Below are positions 51,198 through 60,762 of a stretch of 64,000 nt of DNA, one piece after another. A program made the position numbers and the translations under genes. Source of the DNA: Lentimicrobiaceae bacterium (GTDB taxonomy: Bacteria > Bacteroidota > Bacteroidia > Bacteroidales > Lentimicrobiaceae); assembly GCA_020636745.1 (NCBI GenBank), contig JACJXH010000005.1, positions 186,001 through 250,000 on the forward strand. Direction: 5' to 3'. Under the pieces are notes generated by a model that saw only the letters and a program-made list of their open reading frames with translations, was not told the origin of the DNA and made no database searches. The number at the start of each line of letters is the position of its first letter. The stretch's first letter is position 1.

Positions 51198-52106
51198 ATG
51201 AAGAATAAATATAATCTCACGCATCTTGAAGAGCTGGAATACGAATCTATATATGTAATCCGCGAAGTTGCCGCACAATTTGAACGGCCTGTGCTTCTTT
51301 TTTCAGGCGGAAAAGATTCAATCGTAATGACCCATCTGGCAGTTAAAGCTTTTTGGCCTGCCAAAATCCCCTTTCCTTTGCTCCATATAGACACCGGACA
51401 TAATTTTGAAGAAACCATTGTTTATAGGGATGAGCTGGTTAAAAAAACAGGTGCAAAACTGATAGTTGGTTCTGTTCAGGAAAGTATTGATAAAGGCCGT
51501 GTTGTGGAAGAAAAAGGACCAACCGCAAGCCGTAATCTTTTGCAAACCACTACCTTGCTCGATACAATTGAACAATACAAGTTTGATGCTGCTATGGGTG
51601 GTGGCAGGCGCGATGAAGAAAAAGCCCGTGCCAAAGAAAGATTTTTCTCTCACCGCGATGAATTCGGACAATGGGATCCTAAAAACCAACGCCCTGAATT
51701 GTGGAACATATTTAATGGCCGCAAAAACCACGGTGAACATTTCAGGGTATTCCCCATAAGCAACTGGACCGAAATGGATGTATGGCAATACATTATGAAA
51801 GAAGGCATTGAACTGCCCAGCCTCTATTTTACGCATCAACGCGAAGTCTTTTTCAGAGATGGACAATGGATGGCCAAAGCGCCTTTTATGACCTTAAAAG
51901 AAAATGAATTTTATGAGACTAAAACTGTCAGATGCCGTACCATTGGAGATGTTTCCTGTACAGGACTAACGCTCTCATCGGCCAATTCGCTCGAAGATAT
52001 TATTCAGGAAATTGCAGCAACCAGAATTACTGAAAGAGGTGGAAGAGCCGATGATCAACGTTCGGAAGCTGCGATGGAAGACAGAAAAAAAGAAGGTTAC
52101 TTCTAG
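51198..52106 (+). CDS. cysD: Sulfate adenylyltransferase subunit 2
   Basis: CysD is the catalytic subunit of ATP sulfurylase, making APS from sulfate and ATP. The 302-residue protein has the PP-loop SGGKDS at residues 36-41, HIDTGHNFEET and the usual RRDEEKARAKERFFS block. The ATG at 51198 is preferred over a TTG two codons upstream. cysN follows at 73 bases. Confidence 0.96.
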   Translation: MKNKYNLTHLEELEYESIYVIREVAAQFERPVLLFSGGKDSIVMTHLAVKAFWPAKIPFPLLHIDTGHNFEETIVYRDELVKKTGAKLIVGSVQESIDKGRVVEEKGPTASRNLLQTTTLLDTIEQYKFDAAMGGGRRDEEKARAKERFFSHRDEFGQWDPKNQRPELWNIFNGRKNHGEHFRVFPISNWTEMDVWQYIMKEGIELPSLYFTHQREVFFRDGQWMAKAPFMTLKENEFYETKTVRCRTIGDVSCTGLTLSSANSLEDIIQEIAATRITERGGRADDQRSEAAMEDRKKEGYF

Positions 52107-52179
52107 TCTGCTCCTTTTGCCCGAAAGCAATCAATTATTTACACCACAGATTTGATTTACCACAAAATACTATTGAATT

Positions 52180-53454
52180 ATGGATGAATTTTCAACCAAA
52201 GGATACCTTGATATGGAACTTCTGAGGTTTACAACAGCTGGCAGTGTTGACGATGGCAAAAGCACTTTGATAGGCCGCCTGCTTTATGACAGTAAATCAA
52301 TTTTTGAAGATCAGCTTGAAGCCGTAAAACGTGCCAGTATCAGACGTGGAAATGAACATATGGACCTCGCCCTGCTTACCGATGGCTTAAGGGCCGAACG
52401 CGAACAAGGTATCACCATTGACGTAGCTTACAGATATTTTGCCACGCCAAAACGAAAATTCATCATTGCAGATACCCCGGGTCACATACAATACACCCGT
52501 AACATGGTTACCGGAGCCTCTACTGCCAATGCTGCCATCATTCTCATTGATGCCCGCAATGGTGTAATTGAGCAAACCTGCCGCCATACTTTCATCGCAT
52601 CTTTGCTCAGAATTCCGCATATTATCGTCTGTATCAACAAAATGGACCTGGTAAATTACAGTTATGATATTTATGAAAAAATCAGATCTGACTATGATGC
52701 TTTTGCCACTAAACTCAACCTGCCTGATGTCAGATTTGTGCCAATAAGTGCACTGCACGGCGATAATGTAGTTGATGCATCAACCAATATGCCCTGGTAC
52801 AATGAAGGCACACTGCGTGAAGTGCTTGAAGGAATTGAAATAGGAAACGACCATAATCTGACAGATGCCAGATTTCCTGTTCAATACGTAATAAGACCAT
52901 TGTCTGACGAATTCCATGACTACCGGGGATATGCCGGCCGCGTTGCGGGAGGAATATTTAAATCAGGTGATAAAGTTACTGTGCTGCCATCAATGCTTCA
53001 AAGCACTATCAAATCCATAGATTTGTATAACGCCAGCGTTGAAAGCGCCTACGCTCCCATGTCAGTCACTATCACACTGAATGACGATGTGGATATCAGC
53101 CGGGGCGATATGCTTGTTAAATCAGACAATATGCCCGTGGTTACCCAGGACATTGAGGTAATGATGTGCTGGATGCATGAAAAAGCGCTGCAGATTAATG
53201 GTAAATATGCTGTTAAACATACCACCCGCGACGTCCGCTGTATTGTAAAGGAAGTGAAATACAAGGTTGATGTAAATACACTGGAAAAAATAGAAGGTGA
53301 CTCTGTTGTTGGTCTGAATGAAATTGCTTGCGTAACCATACGCACCACTAAGCCCCTGTTTATTGACCCGTATCAAAAAAACAGGCGAACCGGAGCATTG
53401 ATTCTTATTGACGAAGCAACCAATAATACGGTTGGAGTTGGAATGGTGCAATAA
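52180..53454 (+). CDS. cysN: Sulfate adenylyltransferase subunit 1 (GTPase)
   Basis: CysN is the GTPase that drives APS formation by CysD. The 424-residue protein is elongation-factor-like: GSVDDGKST at 21-29, DTPGH in ADTPGHIQYTRNM, NKMD for guanine recognition, then two beta-barrel domains. No CysC (APS kinase) domain is fused. cysH, cysC and sulfite reductase are not in this window, so the fate of APS is open. Confidence 0.96.
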   Translation: MDEFSTKGYLDMELLRFTTAGSVDDGKSTLIGRLLYDSKSIFEDQLEAVKRASIRRGNEHMDLALLTDGLRAEREQGITIDVAYRYFATPKRKFIIADTPGHIQYTRNMVTGASTANAAIILIDARNGVIEQTCRHTFIASLLRIPHIIVCINKMDLVNYSYDIYEKIRSDYDAFATKLNLPDVRFVPISALHGDNVVDASTNMPWYNEGTLREVLEGIEIGNDHNLTDARFPVQYVIRPLSDEFHDYRGYAGRVAGGIFKSGDKVTVLPSMLQSTIKSIDLYNASVESAYAPMSVTITLNDDVDISRGDMLVKSDNMPVVTQDIEVMMCWMHEKALQINGKYAVKHTTRDVRCIVKEVKYKVDVNTLEKIEGDSVVGLNEIACVTIRTTKPLFIDPYQKNRRTGALILIDEATNNTVGVGMVQ

Positions 53455-53489
53455 TTTTGTCAGAAAAGCGAATTTCTGACAAAATTATT
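53450..53489 (+). terminator. Terminator overlapping the end of cysN
   Basis: Seventeen-base perfect arms around a 6-base loop; the left arm includes the cysN stop codon. The gap 53490-53774 after it shows nothing that I can support as a gene. Confidence 0.85.
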
Positions 53490-53774
53490 CTTCTGTTTTT
53501 ATTGGCAGAAGCCCATATCTGTAATTAACCACAAATCAATTGACGTCCTTACTCGAGCAATAATCTGCACAAAAAATTGCAATTATTGCTGATGCTAACA
53601 AATCACACCATGTAGAAACATGCCCCGGTACAACTGCTCAGCCAGGTAGATTCTCGTGCCCCAATGACAAGGTTTCAGGCACAAATAAAACACTATTTTG
53701 ACCGGCAATTGTCAGCATAGAAAGAAAAAAAAGCAGGACCAGAATTTTGATTTAGAGCTTATTATACTAAGAAG

Positions 53775-54917
53775 TCAAAACATCAATTCAACAATCTTAC
53801 TATAATCATTATGGGTTAATTGATGAACATTTGAATTTACATGATGCCGGGTCATAACCCTGATAATTTCGTTTGAGTCAGCATTATTACCCATCATTTG
53901 CCGAATACGAACAGGGCAGTCCAGCAATTTGAAGAAGCCTTCTAACCGGTTGATGGTCATATCCACATCGTCAGTTCCAAAAACATTTTTACCTAAGAGA
54001 CTTATGCGCGGGCCGAGTTTATCTCGTTGAAGTTTTAGCCAGGCAGGATAAACAATGCTTAATGAAGCCCCAAAAGGCATGTCATAAAGTAATGACAGTA
54101 TATGTCCAATACTTCTCACACCCCATTCGCCCGAAACCCTACCATACATTGTCATTCCGTTTAAAGCCAGGGCAGCTGCCAGCATAATTTTTGCCCTAAG
54201 TTCATAGTCTCCCAGGTTTTCGAGTAGTGCGGGGCCAAATTGCACAGTTTCGCTTATGATTGACAAAGTAAACCTATCGGCCAACGAAGCCTCTTCGCCC
54301 AATCCAAAATAAGCTTCCAAACCATGACCTATGATACAAGCCATACCGAATGCAGTATAATTTGCCGAGACTGAAAAAGTTAGCCGTGGATCTAAAAACG
54401 AATGTTTGGGAAACAATAAAGGATGACCATAGCCGAGTTTCAGTTCAGCCTCATGATTAGACAAAACGGCAAAGGGATTCATTTCGGAGCCGGTGGCTGC
54501 CAGGGTCATTACGCTTACCAAAGGGATGGCAGAGCGCGGAACAGTCCGTCGCTCAATAAAATCCCATGCCGGAACATTGGCCGGAATTGCAATAGAAATA
54601 GCCTTAGCTGAATCAATCACACTTCCGCCTCCAACAGCCAGAATAACATCAACCATATTTTCACGCCCAAAGGAGGCTGCTTTATCAACATCCTCCACTA
54701 CCGGATTCGGCTTTATTCCTCCAAATTCATATATATCGGCATCAATATGGTTGAGTTGCTTTAAAATTAAATTGTACAATCCGTTTTTCTTTATCGAGCC
54801 CTGACCATAAACCAGCAGTACTTTTTTGCCATATCTGTTAATGACAAGTCCTAACTGGCCAAGTACATCTTTCCCAAAATGTATTGTTGTTGGGTTATGA
54901 GCCGTAAAGTTTTCCAT
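53775..54917 (-). CDS. Iron-dependent alcohol dehydrogenase-fold protein with degenerate metal site
   Basis: A 380-residue protein of the group III Fe-ADH fold, closest in pattern to YqhD/butanol dehydrogenases. The cofactor loop VGGGSVIDSAKAISIA (about 95-110) is intact. As I recall YqhD, its metal ligands are Asp194, His198, His267 and His281. Here these are Cys194, His198, Arg268 and Phe282, so three of four are changed and normal metal-dependent hydride transfer is unlikely. The fold is otherwise complete, with no frameshift. It starts 5 bases after rnr, so it is co-transcribed with it. Confidence 0.85.
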   Translation of the reverse strand: MENFTAHNPTTIHFGKDVLGQLGLVINRYGKKVLLVYGQGSIKKNGLYNLILKQLNHIDADIYEFGGIKPNPVVEDVDKAASFGRENMVDVILAVGGGSVIDSAKAISIAIPANVPAWDFIERRTVPRSAIPLVSVMTLAATGSEMNPFAVLSNHEAELKLGYGHPLLFPKHSFLDPRLTFSVSANYTAFGMACIIGHGLEAYFGLGEEASLADRFTLSIISETVQFGPALLENLGDYELRAKIMLAAALALNGMTMYGRVSGEWGVRSIGHILSLLYDMPFGASLSIVYPAWLKLQRDKLGPRISLLGKNVFGTDDVDMTINRLEGFFKLLDCPVRIRQMMGNNADSNEIIRVMTRHHVNSNVHQLTHNDYSKIVELMF

Positions 54918-54922
54918 AGGCT

Positions 54923-57136
54923 CTATTTGAATTTCCTATTTCGTTTTGAATTGGGCCGAAACATAGGCTCAACAGGTTCAGCGTCAAGCACGAAATCCAT
55001 TTGCTTTTTTTGAAGATCGACCTGCAGCACTTTAACTTTAACTTTATCGCCCAGTTTAAACTCACGGCCATAATGTTGACCAATTACGCGATAGTTTTCG
55101 TCATCCAGATAATAAAAGTCATCATCCAAATACTTTAACGAAACCATTCCTTCGCATTTGCTGCCTTCCAGTTCAACAAAAATCCCCCATTTGCTAACCC
55201 CAGATATCAAACCATCAAAAGATTGTCCGATTTTATCTGCCAAAAATTCGGCCTGCTTATATTTAACGGATGCTCGTTCCGCTTCAACAGCCTTTTTCTC
55301 CATTTCAGAACTGTGCATGCAATATTCTTCATATTCGTCCTTATTCACCGAGCCACGGCCTTCCATATACCATTCAAGCAGGCGATGTACCATCAAATCA
55401 GGATAACGGCGAATAGGGCTTGTAAAATGGGTGTAATGCTGAAATGCCAAGCCATAATGCCCGATATTTACAGTAGAATAGATGGCTTTTGCCATGGTTC
55501 TGATGGCAATGGATTCGATCATATTCTCCTCACCTTTACCTGCAATCTGGTCAAACAGGTGATTAAACGAACTGGCCAGTCCTTTTCTGGAGCCAATATT
55601 CATTTTATAACCAAGTTTTGATAAGAACTCAACAAATTTCATCAGTTTTTCCTGATTGGGTTCATCGTGAATTCGGTAAACGAAAGTTTTGGCTTTTTGC
55701 TCACCTGCCTTTTTCCCAATTTTTTCAGCCACTTTTTTGTTTGCCAAAAGCATAAAATCTTCAATCAGCATATTGGCTTCCTTTTGCTCTTTGATATAAG
55801 TATCAACAGGCTTTCCTTTTTCATCAAGAATAAACTTAACTTCCTGACTATGAAAAGCAATCGCCCCCTTTTTAAATCTTTCTTCACGAAGTTTAGTGGC
55901 CAGACCATTTAAAACGAGAATTTCGTCTTTAAAGTCACCGTCTCCCCCGTCAATCATAGCCTGAGCTTCTTCATAAGCATACCTTCTGTTACTTCTGATA
56001 ATAGTTTTACCAAACCATTCGCTGCTTATATGCGCTTGTTCATTCATAACAAAAACAGCCGAAAAGCAGAGCTTATCCTCATCGGGCCGAAGTGAACAAA
56101 CCATGTTTGAAAGTTTTTCGGGAAGCATTGGAATGGTACGATCAACAAGATAAATGGACGTGCCCCTGTCGTAGGCTTCCTTGTCAAGGGCTGAATCGGG
56201 CTGTACATAATATGAAACATCAGCAATATGCACACCAACTTCCCAATCGCCATTTTCAAGTTTTTTAAGTGAAAGGGCATCGTCAAAGTCTTTAGCGTCA
56301 GGCGGGTCAATGGTACAGGTCCATACCGATCGGAAATCACGACGTTTTGCAATTTCCTTTTCAGAAATGACTACAGGTATTTTTTCAGCTTCTTTCAGCG
56401 TTTCGGGTTTAAATTGCAGTGGAAAGTCGAAAGAGGCCAATATAGAATTCATTTCTACATTGTTATCACCAGGTTCTCCGAGTACCTGGGTAATTTCTCC
56501 GAAAGGATTTTTTGATCTTTCCGGCCATTCTGTTATGCGGGCTATGGCTTTTTGCCCGTTTGTTGCTTTATTGAGCGACTCCTTTGGAATGAAAATATCA
56601 ATGGGCATATTAACATCGTCGGGCACCAAAAAGGCAAATTTTCCTGAGAGTTGCACTGTGCCCACAAATTGTTTTCGACCGCGTTCCAGCACTTCAACTA
56701 TCTGCCCTTCAGTCTTGCGTCCCTTTCGCATTGGAAAGAGATGAACTTTCACTTTATCGCCATGTAGGGCATGACCGGTATTGCCGGCAGCAATAAAAAC
56801 ATCTTCATCTAAATCGGCAGAGCTCACATAAGCCTTACCTGTTTGTTTCATATCAACAATTCCGGTAATACTTGCCTGTATGAGTTTGTCGGCCAGTAAA
56901 TCAGGATTATACTTAAATTTCCCACGATTAAGTTCAAGTATAGTACCGGATCGAGCCATAGTTTCAAGAACCTTGCTCACCAATTCCTTGCTTACCTTAT
57001 CCGTAATTCCGAGCATTTTTGAAATCTGCCTGAAATTAAATGCTTTTAAAGGGTTGGCAATAAACAATGCTTCAACCAGATTAACTATCGGACTGGCAGG
57101 CATGGTATTCGTTTTCAAATTTTTCTTTTTTGCCAT
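54923..57136 (-). CDS. rnr: Ribonuclease R
   Basis: RNase R degrades structured RNA 3' to 5'. The 737-residue protein has cold-shock domains (about 60-230), the RNB catalytic domain with DPPDAKDFDDALSL (metal-binding Asp), HYTHFTSPIRRYPDLMVHR and a C-terminal S1 domain (GLISGVSKWGIFVEL). The tail is basic (FRPNSKRNRKFK). Confidence 0.96.
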   Translation of the reverse strand: MAKKKNLKTNTMPASPIVNLVEALFIANPLKAFNFRQISKMLGITDKVSKELVSKVLETMARSGTILELNRGKFKYNPDLLADKLIQASITGIVDMKQTGKAYVSSADLDEDVFIAAGNTGHALHGDKVKVHLFPMRKGRKTEGQIVEVLERGRKQFVGTVQLSGKFAFLVPDDVNMPIDIFIPKESLNKATNGQKAIARITEWPERSKNPFGEITQVLGEPGDNNVEMNSILASFDFPLQFKPETLKEAEKIPVVISEKEIAKRRDFRSVWTCTIDPPDAKDFDDALSLKKLENGDWEVGVHIADVSYYVQPDSALDKEAYDRGTSIYLVDRTIPMLPEKLSNMVCSLRPDEDKLCFSAVFVMNEQAHISSEWFGKTIIRSNRRYAYEEAQAMIDGGDGDFKDEILVLNGLATKLREERFKKGAIAFHSQEVKFILDEKGKPVDTYIKEQKEANMLIEDFMLLANKKVAEKIGKKAGEQKAKTFVYRIHDEPNQEKLMKFVEFLSKLGYKMNIGSRKGLASSFNHLFDQIAGKGEENMIESIAIRTMAKAIYSTVNIGHYGLAFQHYTHFTSPIRRYPDLMVHRLLEWYMEGRGSVNKDEYEEYCMHSSEMEKKAVEAERASVKYKQAEFLADKIGQSFDGLISGVSKWGIFVELEGSKCEGMVSLKYLDDDFYYLDDENYRVIGQHYGREFKLGDKVKVKVLQVDLQKKQMDFVLDAEPVEPMFRPNSKRNRKFK

Positions 57137-57198
57137 TGGATTCTTGATTTAGTATGGTAAAGGTAGCAAAAAACCTTGTTTTGGGAAAGGAAACCCTC

Positions 57199-57351
57199 AT
57201 GAACATTCAGAATAACTCAATTGTGGATAAAAATTCTGAAAATGCTGAAAATTCTGCTAAAAGCCCAGTTACTTTAGGCAAAAACAGCAATAAACTACAG
57301 AAACCCCGGAAAACCAATTTGGACGGGAACAGGTTTTGGGGTCATTTCTAA
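57199..57351 (+). CDS. Possible 50-codon ORF upstream of the receiver gene
   Basis: A short Asn/Lys/Ser-rich frame ending 20 bases before the receiver-domain ATG (a longer start at 57154 also exists). It resembles nothing I know. It may be a small protein co-transcribed with the receiver, a leader, or chance. Low confidence. Confidence 0.25.
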   Translation: MNIQNNSIVDKNSENAENSAKSPVTLGKNSNKLQKPRKTNLDGNRFWGHF

Positions 57352-57371
57352 CTACATCTTACGGAGGTTAC

Positions 57372-57746
57372 ATGGATACGGGAAAGAAAAAAATACTGCT
57401 GGCAGAGGACAATGCTATAAATCAGAAAGTGGCCATGCTCATGCTCAAAAAATACGATCAAAGTATTGACATTGCCGATAATGGACAGATTGCTGTGGAA
57501 AAATTTATGAAAGAAGAATATGACCTGGTTTTAATGGACTTACATATGCCTGAGTTAGACGGCTTTGAAGCTACAATGAAGATCAGGGAAATTGAAATGA
57601 AAGAAAACCGCAGTAAAAAAGTGAAAATATACGCTATGACAGCCAGTTCGATTAACGATGAAAGTGCCCGTTGTTATGCAGTAGGCATGGACGGATACAT
57701 CAGTAAACCTTTCAGGGTTGAGGAAGTTATCAAAGTACTGTCGTAA
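57372..57746 (+). CDS. Stand-alone response-regulator receiver domain
   Basis: A 124-residue single-domain regulator. It has Glu12/Asp13, the phosphorylation site Asp56 in LVLMDLHMPELDG, the Thr in YAMTASS and the Lys in YISKPF. The sequence style (AEDNAINQKVA) is that of receivers attached to hybrid kinases, so it may be a free phosphotransfer partner. The ATG at 57372 has a GGAGG site 5 bases upstream, one of the few good Shine-Dalgarno sites in the window. Its last 17 bases overlap the convergent ABC gene. Confidence 0.9.
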   Translation: MDTGKKKILLAEDNAINQKVAMLMLKKYDQSIDIADNGQIAVEKFMKEEYDLVLMDLHMPELDGFEATMKIREIEMKENRSKKVKIYAMTASSINDESARCYAVGMDGYISKPFRVEEVIKVLS

Positions 57747-59475
57747 GTTTAGCTCCCGGTATGGCGGCAATCAAATCTTTCGTATAGCTTTCTGACGGAT
57801 TTTCGTACAAAGCATCTGCTTCGCCACTCTCAATTATTTTTCCGCTTTTCATAACCATCATCCTGTCAGACATAAATCTGACAACGGAAAGGTCGTGTGA
57901 AATAAAAATGTAGGTAAATTCAAAATCACGCTTCAAATCATTGAGTAAATTGAGAACCTGAGCCTGAACTGACACATCAAGTGCAGAAACAGATTCATCG
58001 CAGATGATAAACTCAGGCCTGAGCGCCAAAGCTCTGGCGATACAAATCCGTTGGCGTTGCCCTCCTGAAAACTGATGAGGATACCGATTAAAATGATCGG
58101 GATTCAGATTTACTCTATCAAGTAAATCCAGCACCTGCTTCTTTCTTGCAGCATTATTGCCATACAAATTATGCGCCTGCATTGGTTCCATAATTGATTG
58201 ACCTGCTGTAATCCGAGGATTCAGAGATGAATAAGGATCCTGAAATATGATCTGCATGCGTTGACGCATCTGGCGCAACTCACGTTGATTGAGCTTTTGC
58301 AGGTCTACACCTTCAAAAAACAACTCGCCTGCTGTAGGTTTTATCAACTGTAAAATAGCTCTGCCCAAAGTTGTTTTTCCACACCCTGATTCACCAACAA
58401 GGCCCAAAGTTTCGCCTTTAAAAACATCAAAACTAACCTTATCAACAGCTTTAAATGCTTCTTTTTCCTTCGCAAAAATCTTGCGTGGCTGCGGATAGTA
58501 AACTGAAAGCTCTTTGACCTTTAAAAGCGGGGATTGACCGTATAATTCCTTGTGAGCCAGCGCCCTGTCAGCGTTATCAATGTATTTAAATAACTCATTG
58601 GTTAATGCAGGTTCCAAAAATGCTTTTCCGGTAAAGTCAGCAACAGTTGGTAAGCGTTTCAAGCGCACACCCAGCGGGGGGCGGCAAGCAATAAGACCTT
58701 GTGTATATGGGTGTTGTGGATTGTTAAAGATATCGGCTACTTTCCCTTGTTCAACCACCGCCCCCTGATTCATGACCACAACCTCATCAGCAATTTCAGC
58801 AATTACTCCAAGATCATGACTGATAAAAATGAGGCTCATTCCATATTTAGCCTGCAAAGATTTTAACAACAGAAGAATCGCCTTTTGAACAGTCACATCA
58901 AGGGCGGTGGTAGGCTCATCGGCAATAAGCAACGAAGGATTGCAGGCTATGGCCATGGCAATCATAACCCTTTGCTTCTGTCCGCCTGAGAGCTGATGAG
59001 GATAAGCCTTAAAAACCCGCTCAGGATTAGGTAAAAGTACTTCTGTGAATAGCTCCAAAGCAAGTTGGCGCGATTTTCCGGCATTATGTCCCAGATGTAG
59101 CTGAATAGCTTCTGTTACTTGCCGGCCGCATCTCATCACAGGATTCAGAGAGGTCATGGGCTCCTGAAATATCATGGCCATGCGATTTCCTCGCAACTTT
59201 CGCATGTCTTTTTCAGATAAAGTCAGTATATCTGAAACTTTGCCATCAGCCCCTGTAAAAGTGATTTTGCCACTATCAAAACGGCTGTTACCTTTTGGAA
59301 GCAACCGCATTATCGAAAGAGACGTCACTGACTTGCCGGAACCACTTTCGCCAACAATACCGATCGATTTGCCTCTGCCAAGCGAAAATGACACCTTTTC
59401 CACAGCATTACGCCAACCTGTTTCATCGCGAAAAGAAACAGATAAGTTTTCGACGTTCAGAATAGGCTCTTCCAT
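57730..59475 (-). CDS. ABC transporter ATPase with two fused nucleotide-binding domains
   Basis: A 581-residue protein with two complete ABC ATPase domains in one chain, as in YejF/GsiA and the oligopeptide/dipeptide (Opp/Dpp) families. Walker A sequences are GESGSGKS (first) and GESGCGKT (second), with LSGGQKQR and FSGGQRQR signatures. No permease or binding-protein genes are here, so the transport partners are elsewhere. The ATG at 59475 is preferred over an upstream TTG. It lies 24 bases after rodA. Confidence 0.93.
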   Translation of the reverse strand: MEEPILNVENLSVSFRDETGWRNAVEKVSFSLGRGKSIGIVGESGSGKSVTSLSIMRLLPKGNSRFDSGKITFTGADGKVSDILTLSEKDMRKLRGNRMAMIFQEPMTSLNPVMRCGRQVTEAIQLHLGHNAGKSRQLALELFTEVLLPNPERVFKAYPHQLSGGQKQRVMIAMAIACNPSLLIADEPTTALDVTVQKAILLLLKSLQAKYGMSLIFISHDLGVIAEIADEVVVMNQGAVVEQGKVADIFNNPQHPYTQGLIACRPPLGVRLKRLPTVADFTGKAFLEPALTNELFKYIDNADRALAHKELYGQSPLLKVKELSVYYPQPRKIFAKEKEAFKAVDKVSFDVFKGETLGLVGESGCGKTTLGRAILQLIKPTAGELFFEGVDLQKLNQRELRQMRQRMQIIFQDPYSSLNPRITAGQSIMEPMQAHNLYGNNAARKKQVLDLLDRVNLNPDHFNRYPHQFSGGQRQRICIARALALRPEFIICDESVSALDVSVQAQVLNLLNDLKRDFEFTYIFISHDLSVVRFMSDRMMVMKSGKIIESGEADALYENPSESYTKDLIAAIPGAKLTTVL

Positions 59476-59499
59476 AACATTCAATGTCTAAGTAAAGGT

Positions 59500-60762
59500 C
59501 TAAAGTAAAGCATTACGGTTGGCATCCTGTTTAATAAAGATAAAAAGCAGGATGGTAAATGCCCAAAGGGAAGAGCCTCCGTAACTAAAGAAAGGTAGCG
59601 GAATTCCAATCACAGGCACCAATCCGATAGTCATCCCGATATTTATCATAAAATGAAAAAACAAAATAGAGGCAACACCATAACCATAAATCCGGCTGAA
59701 ATCAGAGCGCTGTCGTTCGGCAAGCATAACGATACGCATGAGTAATGCCATAAACAATCCAATAACAACAACCGAACCCAGAAAGCCCCATTCTTCACCA
59801 ACTGTGCAAAAAATAAAATCAGTACTTTGCTCAGGCACGAAGTTATACTTGGTTTGAGTTCCATTGAGGAATCCTTTACCTGAAAAGCCACCCGATCCAA
59901 TAGCAATTTTCGATTGATTGACATTATAGCCAGCACCTCTCAAATCCAATTCCTTACCCAAAAGCACATTAATACGGGTTTTTTGGTGTTCTCCCAAAAA
60001 GTTTTCAACTGCATATTCTACTGAAAAGGTAAATCCGATTCCAAGAATCAGTAAAGCAATAAGATTAATGATATTGCGCCTGTTTCGTTTAATAAAAAAG
60101 AAAAGTATTCCGGCCATTATAATCAGGAGGCCCATTATATAAATCGTTCCTACCATCAGAGTTGAAATAGCAATAAATACAACCATAACTCCGGCCAGTA
60201 AAAAATTTCCTGACAACCCCATGCGATAGAGCACAAGAATAAATGAGCTATAAACCAACGCACTGCCCGTGTCATTCTGAAGCAAAATAAGCAATGCCGG
60301 AATGCCCATCAATATCAAGGGCATTAGCCTGGTTTTTAAATCCTTAACATTCAAATGCTGACTGCTGAAGAACCGGGCAATAGCCAGGTTAGTAGCAAAT
60401 TTTGCAAACTCGGCCGGCTGAAGACCAAACCCACCAATATGAAACCAGGACTTTGAACCCGAAACCTCGCTGCCAATGCCAAGTACCACGATGAGCAGCA
60501 ACATAAAAAAACCATAAATAAGGTAGGCAAAGGTGGAAAAGAACCGGGCATCGGTAAGCAAAATTACCAGCGCTAAAAAAACGGATGTACCAATCCAAAT
60601 CAATTGTTTCCCATAGCTTTGGCTAACATCCAAAATACTGCTATAGTCTTCATTGTAAACGGCTGCATAAATATTTATCCACCCTAACAATACCATAATC
60701 AGGTAGAGGATAACCAGTGTCCAGTCAATGTTACTGAATAAATTGTTTCTTTCACGAATCAT
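59500..60762 (-). CDS. rodA: Rod-shape peptidoglycan glycosyltransferase RodA
   Basis: RodA polymerises glycan strands in the elongasome. The 420-residue protein has about ten membrane segments of the SEDS family, with the signatures LILLQNDTGSALVY, RGAGYNVNQSKIAIGSGG, TDFIFCTVGEEWGF and PLPFFSYGGSS. It starts immediately after the mrdA stop. Confidence 0.95.
   Translation of the reverse strand: MIRERNNLFSNIDWTLVILYLIMVLLGWINIYAAVYNEDYSSILDVSQSYGKQLIWIGTSVFLALVILLTDARFFSTFAYLIYGFFMLLLIVVLGIGSEVSGSKSWFHIGGFGLQPAEFAKFATNLAIARFFSSQHLNVKDLKTRLMPLILMGIPALLILLQNDTGSALVYSSFILVLYRMGLSGNFLLAGVMVVFIAISTLMVGTIYIMGLLIIMAGILFFFIKRNRRNIINLIALLILGIGFTFSVEYAVENFLGEHQKTRINVLLGKELDLRGAGYNVNQSKIAIGSGGFSGKGFLNGTQTKYNFVPEQSTDFIFCTVGEEWGFLGSVVVIGLFMALLMRIVMLAERQRSDFSRIYGYGVASILFFHFMINIGMTIGLVPVIGIPLPFFSYGGSSLWAFTILLFIFIKQDANRNALL

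Noticed and set aside
53490..53774. Possible tRNA or small RNA gene in the gap after cysN
   Set aside because: No cloverleaf arms or TψC-type motif could be read; only AT-rich sequence remains. No tRNA was found in other gaps either.
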